Shown here piece by piece: positions 34,410 to 44,388 of a stretch of 49,293 nt of DNA. This DNA comes from Thermodesulfovibrionia bacterium (GTDB lineage Bacteria; Nitrospirota; Thermodesulfovibrionia; UBA6902). The first letter of the stretch is position 1. Each line of letters starts with the position of its first letter. The notes below the pieces were generated by a model, which worked only from the letters and a program-made list of their open reading frames with translations, searched no databases and was not told the DNA's origin. The position numbers and the translations under genes are program-made. The stretch spans positions 1 through 49,293 of the forward strand of contig CAMYND010000046.1 of assembly GCA_947259645.1 (NCBI GenBank), in the 5' to 3' direction.

Positions 34410-35285
34410 TTATCTCACTGCAATTCTCACCTCGGCTGAGTGTTCCTGACGGTCATCAACAAGAGGAATAACATTATCAGGCTGCTTAACGCCATCTACT
34501 GTCACACTCGTTTCTCCGGTTTCACCGCGGGATTGCAGTACGGTGATATGATAGACGGTTTCCCTATACCGGTAATGAACTTTGAAGGACTCCCAATCTT
34601 CATGCAAGCATGGATCGAAATGCAGTTTGTCAACTTCAAGCCTTAGTCCCAGGAGGGATTCAATGATAAGCCGGTACATCCAGCCGGCCGATCCTGTGTA
34701 CCACGTCCATCCACCGCGGCCGGTGTGCGGTGAGACCGCGTAGACGTCGGCTGCAACTACGTACGGTTCTACTTTGTAGATTTCGATTTCCTCTGGAGAT
34801 CCCCCATGGTTTAGCGGATTGATTATTGAAAGCAGTTCCCACGCGCGACGGCTGTCGCCTAATTTTGCAAACGCCATCACTGTCCAGATTGCAGCATGCG
34901 TGTACTGTCCGCCATTTTCCCGGACTCCGGGGACGTATCCCTTTATATACCCTGGATTTAAATCGGATTTATCAAACGGCGGGTCCAGGAGCTGGATCAG
35001 CCTGTGATCACGTCGAACAAGTCGTTTATCCAACTCCGCCATAGCCATAGCTGTTCGTATTTCATCTCCGGCGCCTGAGAGAACAGACCAGCTTTGCGCA
35101 ACAGCATCAATCTGACACTCAAGATTACCTGCCGAACCAAGCGGCGTGCCATCATCGAAGAAAGCACGGAGATACCATTTGCCGTCCCAGCCATGCTGAT
35201 AGTCGTGCGATCTCAGTGAAGCGCATGAGTACGTCATAAAGGAAGAACCCCAGCCAGACACTTTCGCCTTTGCCGTGCTCACCAA
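34410..35285 (-). CDS. cyclic beta-1,2-glucan synthase, C-terminal piece in a second frame
   Basis: The frame gives the C-terminal end of the large gene that follows upstream on the minus strand. Homology-like sequence begins near 35200 ('HGWDGKWYLRAFFDDGTPLG') and continues with 'NPGYIKGYVPGVRENGGQYTHAA', 'WTWYTGSAGWMYRLIIESLLGLR' split over residues about 215-240, and a beta-rich tail. These are the final parts of the GH94 glycan-phosphorylase-like domain of NdvB proteins, so it belongs to the gene at 35152-43044 and is not an independent gene. The join lies near 35190-35230, where about 25-30 conserved residues are also missing. The sequence between 35230 and 35285 in this frame is shadow. 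Confidence 0.8.
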   Translation of the reverse strand: MVSTAKAKVSGWGSSFMTYSCASLRSHDYQHGWDGKWYLRAFFDDGTPLGSAGNLECQIDAVAQSWSVLSGAGDEIRTAMAMAELDKRLVRRDHRLIQLLDPPFDKSDLNPGYIKGYVPGVRENGGQYTHAAIWTVMAFAKLGDSRRAWELLSIINPLNHGGSPEEIEIYKVEPYVVAADVYAVSPHTGRGGWTWYTGSAGWMYRLIIESLLGLRLEVDKLHFDPCLHEDWESFKVHYRYRETVYHITVLQSRGETGETSVTVDGVKQPDNVIPLVDDRQEHSAEVRIAVR

Positions 35286-38200
35286 CCAGATTCATGCCGT
35301 CGTTCCAATCACCCGAGCCGATGAGCGGCAGGCCATGCTCTCCCATACTCAGACCCTTCATGATAGCCTGCACACAATGATCGTACAAACATGCTGACTG
35401 CTCAGAATGGATGGGAAGATCATAATACGAATCCTCATCCATGTTCACCTCACGACCTTCGATAAAGCGGATCGTTTCATCCAATACTCCGGTGTCTCCG
35501 GTGTTGAGAACGTAGGTGGAGACGACGAACGGCAGCCAGAGGAGATCATCTGAACAGTGAGTTCGCACACCCCTGCCCGATGGAGGATGCCACCAATGCT
35601 GAACATCACCCTCCTTGAATTGACGGGCTGCGCCCAGCAGCAGATGCTCACGCACGAGGCCGGGTTCTGCGTGGATGAGCGCCATCACATCCTGCAATTG
35701 ATCACGGAAACCGAAGGCTCCTCCTGACTGGTAGTATCCGCTGCGCGCCCACATCCGGCATGCGAGAGTCTGGTATAAAAGCCATCCATTGGCCAGGAAA
35801 TTGACAGACTGGTCGGGTGTTTCCACCTGTACTGCGCCAAGCGTATGGTTCCAGTATTGCCACACAGCGTCGAGTGCGCTGTGAGCATCAACGGACCCAC
35901 GGAAACGCTGCGCTATGTTGCCGGCGTCATCGGCATTGCGTCCCGCACCGAGCCTGAAGACAATCTCGCGTTCTTCGCCCGCAGCCAGATCGAATGCGAT
36001 CTGGATAGCGGCGCAGGGATCAAGTGCAGCTCCCAGTCTGCCGGAGAGCTGCAAGCGGGACAAAGCAGCAGGATTCTGAAGTGTGCCGTTACGACCAAGG
36101 AACTCTGTCCTGTCTCCGGTGACCGAGCGATTAATATCGTCTGCATCAAAGAAGGCAACATGTTCGCTGAATTCAGTATTAAAAGAATTTCGTGCGAACA
36201 GGGCACCGCTTTTTGGGTCAAGTTCTGTAATCACGTGCATTGCTGTTTTTGGCCGTATATCACCCAGGACCCATTCCACGTAACCTGTAGCAGAGAGTCT
36301 ACGCGATCTGCCAGACTCGTTTCGTACCTTTATCACCGTAAATTTGACCGGTGCGTCTATAGCCACATAAACCCATACCTCTGAGCGGATACCGCGTTCC
36401 GTATGTTCAAAGACGCTGTAGCCAAATCCATGTCTGGTAATATAAGGGGTCGCTCCGCGAGCGGGAAGTGGTGTGGGAGACCAGAAATGCCCCCGCTCTT
36501 CATCACGAAGATAGAATGCTTCCCCGCTCACGTCACTTACCGGATCGTTATACCATGGGGTCAGGCGGAACTCATGGGCATTCTCCCTCCAGGTATAGCC
36601 AGTCCCGCTCTCTGAAATTACCGTCCCGAAGTAAGAATTTGCCAGCACATTTACCCACGGAGCCTGAGTTACTTGTCCGTGGGAGGTTGTAATGACGTAT
36701 TCGCGTCCGTCCGGAGTGAAGCCGCCCAGTCCGTTAAAGAAGGACAGATCGTGGCGCGGCTGCGCAGTGGCAGTAGTGGGCCCGGAGCTGCCACTGCGCG
36801 TCGGGACAAGGGGAGGTACTGATAGCTTCACCGTACTCCGGCGGTTGATCTGGTCTGCCAGCGTTCCGCTGCTGTCGGTGAGAATGATGCGGGCAACCGT
36901 TTGGAACAGAATGCGGTCCTCGCTGGATATCTGATCTACAGACCTGACGAAAATACCGCCGGGTCGATCAGTCAATTTGGCATCGGCGCCTGCGGCAATG
37001 AGCGCCATGATCTGGTCGTGCAGAAGCTGCCGGTACCCGGCGTGATCTTCATTCCAGATCACGAGGTCCACCGCCAGTCCTTTGAGACGCCAGTATGAAT
37101 GGGCCTGTACAAGCTGGCGCACCAGGTTGATATTGGCAATGTTTTCGATCTGCAGCAGTACAATCGGTAAATCGCCGGAAATGGCGTAACCCCAGAGGCC
37201 GGATTGTCCCTGACGGTTCTTGAAGAGGACACCCGGGTCGGCCCGCAGGGAGGAATTGGCATAGAGAATCGAGCCGGCAAGACGCCCGTAGAGCTGCGCG
37301 TCGGCCTCTGAGACATTGAACTGCCGCAGAAGCACCTGGCCATGTGTCCATGCCAGATCAAAAACGCGGTCTGCGAAATGACGGTCCTGGTATTTCTGAA
37401 CAAGGCTTAAGGCTGCATTTCTGGTTTCACCGATGCCTGATACAATATTTATCGTTATTGTTTCTTCCGGATCCAGTGTTATCCGGTGCCGGATGGCAAC
37501 GATCGGATCGAGCACGGAGCCCTCGTTGCCCGAAAGCGCCCCCGTATAAATACCGGATGTTCCGCTTATTGCCCGCGGATCAGCGACTGTATTTCCGCGG
37601 CCGATGAACTGCATGCGGTCTGTCTCATAGGAGACTTCCCCTGTCTCCCCCCCATGCACGACCATCAGGTGAAACATCCAGGGGCACTGATCGTCCCGGG
37701 AGCGGGGGCGTCGTGTACAGAGGATAGCCTGCTGGTGACTGATGATCTCGGTCTGAACAAAAAGATTACTGAATGTCGGATGCAGTTCGTCAGCGGCAGA
37801 CGGTGCAAGGACCACTTCCGCATAACTTGTAACATCAATCGCTCTGCGTGCCCGTCCCCGGTTAATAATGCGGACCCTGCGTACTTCAACATTATCTTCG
37901 GGTGAAACAGCGATCTCGCTATGTGTGTCATAGTTGTGTTCCCGGATGCGAAACTCAGCTTTAGCCTCTGAGAAAATAGCTTCGTAATTACTCGATTGTT
38001 TGAGTGTCGGCTGATAAGCGGTAGACCATATTTCCCCGCTCTCCACATCATGGAGATAACAGAACGTTCCCCAGTTGTCGCGACTGCTGTCTTCACGCCA
38101 GCGTGTCACCGCCAGGTCCTTCCAGCGGCTGTAACCGCCGCCCGCAGTCGTGACCATTACGTGATATCTGCCGTTGGACAACAACTGTACTTCAGGTACC

Positions 38201-41200
38201 GGTGTATCAGGGCTGCTGAAAACGCGCACCGGGGTCTCCAGGCCGCTCGATACCGCCTGTATGTCAGAGAGTTCGGAAGTGTGCGAATAGAACGCCGTGG
38301 CCTCAGGCACCCGTTCCTGCAGCAGCAGCGTGGTCGCCTGGAAAACCGGGTCTGCTTCAAAACGTTTCTGCATAGGACGGTCCAGGAGCAGATAAGCAAG
38401 AGCGAGGAGGCTCATGCCCTGGTGGTGCGCCATAAAGGAACGGACCACTGAACTCGACTGCCCGCGTGGTTGACGTGAAGGCGTGTAGTCGATCGCCTCA
38501 TAGAAACCGTACTTCCCCTCAAACCCTTCACCGGCGAGACGCTGCAGATTCATGCACGCTTCTTCGGGCGCAACCATCAGCGCCAGCACAGAGGCATAGG
38601 GCGCAATGACCAGGTCCTCGGCAAGTCCTCGTTTGAGACCCAGGCCCGGAACGCCGAATGCGCGGTACTGGTAGTTGTAATGAGCGTCGATCATATTGTA
38701 GCCCGATTCAGAAATTCCCCAGGGTACGCCGCGCTGCTTGCCATACTCGATCTGCCTTTTTACCGCTGCCCTGCAGGTCTGGTCGAGAAGAGTATGTTCA
38801 TATGTCGGCATTATCAAAAGCGGCATGAGATATTCGAACATTGATCCGCTCCACGAAAGGAGAACAGGCTCTCCGCCGGCAGCAGTCAGAAGGCGGCCCA
38901 GGGCAAACCAGCTTTCCTGCGGCAGTTGTCCCTGCGCAATCGCCACGAAACTGCTCAATCGAGCTTCCGAAGCCAGCAGATCGTAATAACTAGGGTCTCT
39001 CCTGAGCTCACCGACATTGTACCCGATAGACAGCAGATGACGTGTGCGATCATACAGGAAATCATATTCCATAAATGCAAGTTCACCGGTATGCACTGCA
39101 AGATCTTCAATAGCCGCGATTCTTGACAAGGCACGCTGGCGCGCTTCTGAGATGGAGGGTTTCTTACCCTGAGGCCCTGTATCAAGATGTGCCAGTTCCC
39201 GGAGTGTCGGAATGGCATCGATATCAGAAAAGTCCTTTAGACTGTCAGTCGCCGGCAGCTGAAATATCCATGGAGTGAGAGAAGCCAACTCATCGAGAGC
39301 AGCCCTGCATTGTCCGGCAAAGGCACGGGCCCACCAGTTCGTTGTGCTGTCAGCAGAGGTATTGATGCTGTTGATCAGCCTTTCGGCGGACATTGCCAGC
39401 TGATCAAGGGCCGTCATCGCTGCTCTAAGCGTAGCCGGTGGAGCATTATACACGGACTTCATGTCCTTCTGAAGCTGAACAAGCCCGGACGGAACAGTTT
39501 TCCCAGTCATGTCTACGAGAATTTGTAGTGTATCGTTCAGCCCGTAAAACAGCTCATCTCCAAAGACCTTCTGATCAGGAAGCGCCAGAAGACCCGTCCG
39601 CAATGTCATAAGGCTGGCTGCGAGGTTTCCGCTGTCCACCGATGAAATGTAGACGGGCTGAAGCGGTTTCAGAGACTGCGTGTCATACCAGTTGTAGAAG
39701 TGCCCCCTGTGCCGTTCCATGCCTTTCATCGTGCGAAGTGTATTGTCCGTGCGCTCGATGAGTTGTCCGGCAGAAATATAACCGAAGTCGTATGCAGACA
39801 AGTTCGCGAGAAGTGCCAGTCCTATGTTAGTCGGCGACGTTCGGTGAGCAACTGCGGCGCGATGATACTCCTGATAATTATCAGGTGGCAGCCAATGATC
39901 TTCCGGTCCGACGAAGGTCTCGAAAAATGCCCATGTCTTTCGGGAAATTTTTCTAAGAAAGATTTGCTGCTCCCCTGTCAGCCTTGCCCGTCTGCGGGTG
40001 AGCGGCCGGCTGAGCCAGTATGCAAGAACAGGGGAAGACAACCAGAGACAGAGCACAGGCGCAGCCGCATATAAAGCGGCAGGGTTCGAAATAATGAGGA
40101 AAGTCCCGGCAGCCAGGGCAACAAGAGGCGCAGCCCACATTGTCCGGCAGAAAGCTGCGAAATCCAGGGCATTGCTATTGTTGCGGTTCTGGCCGCTGTG
40201 AGGACTCCACTCCAAAAGACGTTTATGTGTGATCAACATTCTCCCTGTTGAACGCAGAATCGCATCCATTGAGAAGAATGCCTCGTAGGGCAGACATGCA
40301 AAAGTGAATGCCGCCTGTGCGAATTTTCTCCGTATAGAACGCGCAGCGGCAGTGAGGTGCTGACCCCAAAGAACATCATCTGGCTTCTGAAGCAGGTCCA
40401 TTATGGAAACAATCAAAGAAGGAATAAATATGATCCCGAGCGCCGACAAGGTCCAGAACCATGCAGGCTGCAGGACCGTCCAGCCCATAAGAATCAGAAG
40501 TGTTAATGCCGAAGGTTCGAGACTGCGACGCAGGTTGTCGAAGATCTTCCACCGGGACAGCAGAGAGAGAGGGTTTTTTTGATAGCGTGTCTCAAGGCCA
40601 GGCACACCCGGCAGCAGCCATCGAATAATCTGCCAGTCCCCGCGGATCCATCGGTGTCGCCGGTTTACGTCCTCGATGTAGGAGGATGGATATTCTTCAT
40701 ATAACTGTACATCGCTCAACAGGCCAGCCCGCGCATAGCACCCTTCGATAAGATCGTGGCTGAGCATAAGGTTCTCGGGGAGCCGTCCTTTCAGAGCCCG
40801 CTCAAATGCGGCAATGTCATAGATACCCTTACCGATAAAAGAGCCTTCCCGGAAGAGGTCCTGGTAAATATCAGAGACGACGCGCGTATAGGGATCAATC
40901 CCCGGTTCACTGCCGCACATCCTCGCATATCGCGACAGTTCCGTGCCGGGCAGACTTACTGCCAGGCGCGGCTGAAGAATGCTGTACCCGGCAACAACCT
41001 GCTGCCTTTCTTCGTTGTATTGCGGACGATTCAGCGGGTGTGCCATTGCTTCCACGAACTGCCGCGCTGAATCGCGCGGCAGTTGCGTATCGGTGTCAAG
41101 GGTGACCAGATACTTCACATCAGATAAAATCTCAGTTTCTCCGACTATCAGAGAAAATCGCTCTTTTGAACTACCTTGTGCACCGGCATGTAAAAAGGAA

Positions 41201-43044
41201 ATTAACTCCGCTATTTTTCCCCGCTTGCGCTCGTACCCCATCCAGACCCGCTCCCGGGGATTCCACAAGCGCGGACGATGGAAAAGGAAAAACGTATTGC
41301 CTTTTGCACACCTGTACTTTTTATTCAACTCTTCGGTCCTAGTCCGGGCAAGCTGCAGCAGCCCTTCGTCCTCCGGCAGTGTTTCTTCATCTCCATCCCG
41401 AAAATCAGTTAACAGGGCGAAGTGCAGGTTTTCGTCCCGGTTTGCGAGGAACCTGACTTCAAGCGCTCCGATCAGGTCCTCAATGTTCTGAGAGCTTGTG
41501 AGAAGGGTCGGGACCACGGCCAGAGTGCGCTGATCCGACGGGATACCTTTGGAGAAGTCCATTCGAGGCAGTGGACGGGGAGAAACAATCAACATAGTCA
41601 TCCAGTTCACCAGTGCCACGGCCAGGTGGCTTGTGCTCAGCAGAAAGAGGATACTAAATAGCGCGAGTTGCCAATCGTGCATTCCACCAGCATACGCCTT
41701 AGCCGTCAAGCTCCCGGTAAAAGTAAATGTAATCAGCATGATCGGGCCCAGATAGAGGAACAAAGGAAAACGTGAGATAAATGTTAGAAAGGCATTAAAG
41801 ACAGATAATCGCACTTCCACCGCCTGCTCAAGCTGCGGCAGTCCCTTGTCTGTCAGGTAAAAGCCCACATGTGTTGAGCGATTATCAAAACATACATTAT
41901 TGTCCTTAGAGGGTGCGTTTTCACGGGCAAGCCGGACAGCTTCGGCTGCCACTTCGCTTTCGGACATCCGGCTGTTCTTAGCGATCTTCTCTACAATGTG
42001 GCGGTAACGGTCACGCGTAGAAAAATCCATATTGACGTATACCCCGCCGGGGTCCTCACAAAGGATCCGTTCAACGGAGCTCATTTTTTCGACGAACTCT
42101 CGCCAGTCCGTTGCACCCAGAAAACGGAGACTTCCAATGCTGTTGCTTATGGAGACCTGGTCAGCGGCCTGCTGCTGGTTTTCCGTCTGCACCAGTTGCT
42201 CAACCGTTTGGCCGTATTCGGAGAGTCGCTGCTCGATCCAGGTAATCGGAAGTGCAAGAGCAGGACCCTGTCCCTTCAGCCTGCGCACAAGTTCCGCAAC
42301 AAAGGAACTTTCCATTGGCGGGCCTGACCGCGCCATGTCCGCGATTACCAAAATCAGGCTTTTCGGGTCCTTCTCAGCAGTCTCTGTCATCAGGTCTGCC
42401 CAAAAACCAGCGCTGTTCCGCTTGACAGAGTCATCGGCGATCCGGGCTGCAACGCGCCGGAGATTCTCAATCAGCGCAAGGCGCAGCATAATGGGAATCG
42501 CCCATAATTCGCCCAGATTCAGCACAGTGACTGTCTGGTAGGCCGCTACAAAGCTGTTGAGATTTTCCGGGTCCACCCGTCCGTCGCCGTGTGAAATCGT
42601 CTCCAATGCAATGTCATATACACGAGGAAGGCCGGCTGATGGACCATACAGAAGCCTGGGCAGTTCGCGGCTGTAACCTTTTGGCAAATGTCTTCTGGCC
42701 ATGCGAATCTGCTCTTCAATCAGATAGAAGTTGTCAAGCAGCCATTCCCCTGCCGGAGTAATCCTGCGGTCTGCCTTGACCGCCTCTGTGATTTGGTGGC
42801 GGGTATTAAGCAGGATGCTTTCGTTCTCAGCGAGCCGTGTCAGGAGCTGCTCCGGGGCATGGGCCGGGCTCAACTTATGTAAGCCCGCGAGGATCTTGCC
42901 ATGCTGCTCCATCCGATAGGCGCTGAATAACTCAGCTCGAAGCGGCGGCTCACCCCTGACGTACTCTATTGTTTTGCTGTTTCCGCTGAGGCTTTTCCGC
43001 ATACGGGATAGGATTTTAATACTACTTCTGCTGTTTAACTTCAA
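35152..43044 (-). CDS. ndvB: cyclic beta-1,2-glucan synthase (NdvB-like), main part, frameshifted at its 3' end
   Basis: About 2,630 residues in this frame. The start is TTG 43044 with AAGGAGG at 43053-43059 eight bases upstream; the frame is open to ATG 43092. Order: a soluble N-terminal part, membrane helices near residues 420-490, a GT84 glycosyltransferase domain with 'LVTLDTDTQLPRDSA' near 650, 'SFIGKGIYDI' near 735 and 'RRHRWIRGDWQ' near 800, more helices near 850-890 and 970-1010, a glycoamylase-like domain ('HFYNWYDTQSLKPL', 'YISSVDSGNLAASL') near 1120, and tandem carbohydrate-binding/GH94 regions ending with 'GSGDWNDGMNLVG' near 2580, which has the GH94 acid. Such proteins make, size and close cyclic glucans for export to the periplasm. 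After 'VLMRFTEIAR' the frame is lost near 35200; the rest is at 34410-35200. Convergent with the Mrp operon. Confidence 0.87.
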   Translation of the reverse strand: MKLNSRSSIKILSRMRKSLSGNSKTIEYVRGEPPLRAELFSAYRMEQHGKILAGLHKLSPAHAPEQLLTRLAENESILLNTRHQITEAVKADRRITPAGEWLLDNFYLIEEQIRMARRHLPKGYSRELPRLLYGPSAGLPRVYDIALETISHGDGRVDPENLNSFVAAYQTVTVLNLGELWAIPIMLRLALIENLRRVAARIADDSVKRNSAGFWADLMTETAEKDPKSLILVIADMARSGPPMESSFVAELVRRLKGQGPALALPITWIEQRLSEYGQTVEQLVQTENQQQAADQVSISNSIGSLRFLGATDWREFVEKMSSVERILCEDPGGVYVNMDFSTRDRYRHIVEKIAKNSRMSESEVAAEAVRLARENAPSKDNNVCFDNRSTHVGFYLTDKGLPQLEQAVEVRLSVFNAFLTFISRFPLFLYLGPIMLITFTFTGSLTAKAYAGGMHDWQLALFSILFLLSTSHLAVALVNWMTMLIVSPRPLPRMDFSKGIPSDQRTLAVVPTLLTSSQNIEDLIGALEVRFLANRDENLHFALLTDFRDGDEETLPEDEGLLQLARTRTEELNKKYRCAKGNTFFLFHRPRLWNPRERVWMGYERKRGKIAELISFLHAGAQGSSKERFSLIVGETEILSDVKYLVTLDTDTQLPRDSARQFVEAMAHPLNRPQYNEERQQVVAGYSILQPRLAVSLPGTELSRYARMCGSEPGIDPYTRVVSDIYQDLFREGSFIGKGIYDIAAFERALKGRLPENLMLSHDLIEGCYARAGLLSDVQLYEEYPSSYIEDVNRRHRWIRGDWQIIRWLLPGVPGLETRYQKNPLSLLSRWKIFDNLRRSLEPSALTLLILMGWTVLQPAWFWTLSALGIIFIPSLIVSIMDLLQKPDDVLWGQHLTAAARSIRRKFAQAAFTFACLPYEAFFSMDAILRSTGRMLITHKRLLEWSPHSGQNRNNSNALDFAAFCRTMWAAPLVALAAGTFLIISNPAALYAAAPVLCLWLSSPVLAYWLSRPLTRRRARLTGEQQIFLRKISRKTWAFFETFVGPEDHWLPPDNYQEYHRAAVAHRTSPTNIGLALLANLSAYDFGYISAGQLIERTDNTLRTMKGMERHRGHFYNWYDTQSLKPLQPVYISSVDSGNLAASLMTLRTGLLALPDQKVFGDELFYGLNDTLQILVDMTGKTVPSGLVQLQKDMKSVYNAPPATLRAAMTALDQLAMSAERLINSINTSADSTTNWWARAFAGQCRAALDELASLTPWIFQLPATDSLKDFSDIDAIPTLRELAHLDTGPQGKKPSISEARQRALSRIAAIEDLAVHTGELAFMEYDFLYDRTRHLLSIGYNVGELRRDPSYYDLLASEARLSSFVAIAQGQLPQESWFALGRLLTAAGGEPVLLSWSGSMFEYLMPLLIMPTYEHTLLDQTCRAAVKRQIEYGKQRGVPWGISESGYNMIDAHYNYQYRAFGVPGLGLKRGLAEDLVIAPYASVLALMVAPEEACMNLQRLAGEGFEGKYGFYEAIDYTPSRQPRGQSSSVVRSFMAHHQGMSLLALAYLLLDRPMQKRFEADPVFQATTLLLQERVPEATAFYSHTSELSDIQAVSSGLETPVRVFSSPDTPVPEVQLLSNGRYHVMVTTAGGGYSRWKDLAVTRWREDSSRDNWGTFCYLHDVESGEIWSTAYQPTLKQSSNYEAIFSEAKAEFRIREHNYDTHSEIAVSPEDNVEVRRVRIINRGRARRAIDVTSYAEVVLAPSAADELHPTFSNLFVQTEIISHQQAILCTRRPRSRDDQCPWMFHLMVVHGGETGEVSYETDRMQFIGRGNTVADPRAISGTSGIYTGALSGNEGSVLDPIVAIRHRITLDPEETITINIVSGIGETRNAALSLVQKYQDRHFADRVFDLAWTHGQVLLRQFNVSEADAQLYGRLAGSILYANSSLRADPGVLFKNRQGQSGLWGYAISGDLPIVLLQIENIANINLVRQLVQAHSYWRLKGLAVDLVIWNEDHAGYRQLLHDQIMALIAAGADAKLTDRPGGIFVRSVDQISSEDRILFQTVARIILTDSSGTLADQINRRSTVKLSVPPLVPTRSGSSGPTTATAQPRHDLSFFNGLGGFTPDGREYVITTSHGQVTQAPWVNVLANSYFGTVISESGTGYTWRENAHEFRLTPWYNDPVSDVSGEAFYLRDEERGHFWSPTPLPARGATPYITRHGFGYSVFEHTERGIRSEVWVYVAIDAPVKFTVIKVRNESGRSRRLSATGYVEWVLGDIRPKTAMHVITELDPKSGALFARNSFNTEFSEHVAFFDADDINRSVTGDRTEFLGRNGTLQNPAALSRLQLSGRLGAALDPCAAIQIAFDLAAGEEREIVFRLGAGRNADDAGNIAQRFRGSVDAHSALDAVWQYWNHTLGAVQVETPDQSVNFLANGWLLYQTLACRMWARSGYYQSGGAFGFRDQLQDVMALIHAEPGLVREHLLLGAARQFKEGDVQHWWHPPSGRGVRTHCSDDLLWLPFVVSTYVLNTGDTGVLDETIRFIEGREVNMDEDSYYDLPIHSEQSACLYDHCVQAIMKGLSMGEHGLPLIGSGDWNDGMNLVGEHGKGESVWLGFFLYDVLMRFTEIARLSAWLGRQMVSPCFLR

Positions 43045-43367
43045 GTTTAAGGCCTCCTTTTGAGATGCCACGCCTAAATAAATAATCAGCAATCATGGCG
43101 GTGTAAGCTTATCCCTCCATGGTAGGCGGCATTCATGCTGCAGTATATCATTATATCATGCATAGGAGTGACGGAGAGCTGCAATTAACAATCAAGGAAT
43201 GGTGAATTTCTTTATATTTCGTGAATCATCATTCGGCAATCGCTATTCGTTATTCATTTGTGAGAATGTTCTATGATATACTGTTTTCTGAAGAAGAGCG
43301 TTACTTAACACTTCATTATTTTCAATGGAGAACGCGGAACTGAAGGAATTCAAATTAAGGGGATATC
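43045..43367. other. divergent intergenic region between ndvB and a lipoprotein gene
   Basis: About 320 bases with no gene. It must hold the starts of both divergent genes. On the minus strand a TATAAT is read at 43155-43150, with no good -35 box at 17 bases. On the plus strand the sequence is AT-rich, with short tandem ATTCG/TTATTC-like runs at about 43225-43255. It also marks the right edge of the GC-rich block. Confidence 0.6.
43253..43282 (+). promoter_or_regulatory. possible promoter of the glycine-zipper lipoprotein gene
   Basis: TATACT at 43277-43282 is a good -10 box; TTCATT at 43253-43258 lies 18 bases upstream as a weak -35 box. It is 85 bases before the lipoprotein start. The match is moderate. 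Confidence 0.28.
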
Positions 43368-44090
43368 ATGAAAAAAAGAATAATCATACTCGCAGCCATA
43401 CTAGGTGTCCTTTTCGGTTGTACATCATATAAGAAACAATACGTGGGTTTCCGGCCTGCGGAAGACTATCTAAACAGGCAGATTGTGAACAATTTGACGA
43501 TTGGTGCGGAGGCATATGCTGACAAACAGTCAGCAAAAGAGGCCTTTGGCTTTAACATTAAGGGCACAGGGCTTCTGCCTGTTCAGGTAGTAATGAATAA
43601 TCAGGGCACCAGGACGTTTGAAATCAATGCCTCTCAGACGTTTCTAAGAGATCAGAACGATCATTTATGGGCGATTATTACCAATAAGGCCGCTGTTGAG
43701 CGCATTGACCAGGCTACTCAGACTGGCGCTATTGGCAAGGGAGCCGGCAAGGGAGCCATGTTGGGAGCGGCAGGTGGAGCTATTCTTGGTGCTGCAATCG
43801 GTGTAGTATCCGGCAATAATGTCCTGGAAGCAGCAGGTAAGGGCGCAGCAGTCGGCGGTGCCGGAGGAGCGGTATATGGCGGGGCCAAAGGCGGAACCGA
43901 CTCGGGAAAACGCTGGGCTATATCTGACGACATAAAGGAAAAGGGGCTTGAAGGAAAGATGATCCCACCTCAGGCGCTGGCAAATGGATTTCTCTTCTTC
44001 CCGGCTGAAGCCAAGACCGCCAAGGAATTGAGACTTCAGCTTCGAGAAAAAGAAACAGGCCAGATTCATACGCTGATATTGCCTTTTTGA
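43368..44090 (+). CDS. glycine-zipper lipoprotein of unknown role
   Basis: 240 residues. The N terminus 'KKRIIILAAILGVLFGC' is a lipoprotein signal with lipobox 'LFGC', Cys at residue 18. A central segment (residues about 124-170) is very rich in Gly and Ala with repeated 'GKGAGKGAMLGAAGGAILGAAIG' character, a glycine-zipper membrane motif seen in OmpA/SlyB/YMGG-like proteins. The region before it ('VVMNNQGTRTFEIN') and the C-terminal part suggest beta-rich domains. The ribosome site AAGGGGA precedes ATG 43368. It stands alone between ndvB and the treS gene and probably sits in the outer membrane. Function unknown. Confidence 0.75.
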   Translation: MKKRIIILAAILGVLFGCTSYKKQYVGFRPAEDYLNRQIVNNLTIGAEAYADKQSAKEAFGFNIKGTGLLPVQVVMNNQGTRTFEINASQTFLRDQNDHLWAIITNKAAVERIDQATQTGAIGKGAGKGAMLGAAGGAILGAAIGVVSGNNVLEAAGKGAAVGGAGGAVYGGAKGGTDSGKRWAISDDIKEKGLEGKMIPPQALANGFLFFPAEAKTAKELRLQLREKETGQIHTLILPF

Positions 44091-44388
44091 TATCATAACT
44101 ATCTCAAATATCGCTTCACCAGATTCAGGAGTTATTACAGAGCGTCATAACTAATCCTCTGCCCTGTTAGCATGCAGGATTTGCTGCGAATTATAACCTG
44201 AACTGAATGGAAACTCTCTTCGACCTGAGCAGCCCGGCTGAATCTTTTAAGTGATATAATTTTCATGTGAATAAATCCATTGCTTTCTGTTTATGAAATC
44301 GATAAAATCGAACAGAAGATATACCAGGAACTCAGATCTGATTAAAGTTCATGCGGTCTCATTACTATGGATCAGAAAGGTTAACTGA
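44091..44388 (+). promoter_or_regulatory. intergenic region with extended -10 promoter for the treS-glgB genes
   Basis: About 300 bases without a gene. The best site is TGATATAAT at 44252-44260, a perfect TATAAT with the TG of an extended -10; no clear -35 box is seen. A 130-base leader would follow. No terminator hairpin for the lipoprotein gene was recognised. Confidence 0.38.

Noticed and set aside
35152-35285. Programmed frameshifting in ndvB
   Set aside because: No slippery run or downstream structure was noticed and a conserved block is missing, so shifting would not restore the protein.
42032-42541. 169-codon plus-strand frame opposite ndvB
   Set aside because: GC-rich genes often have such open antisense frames; Ser/Arg-rich composition and no ribosome site.
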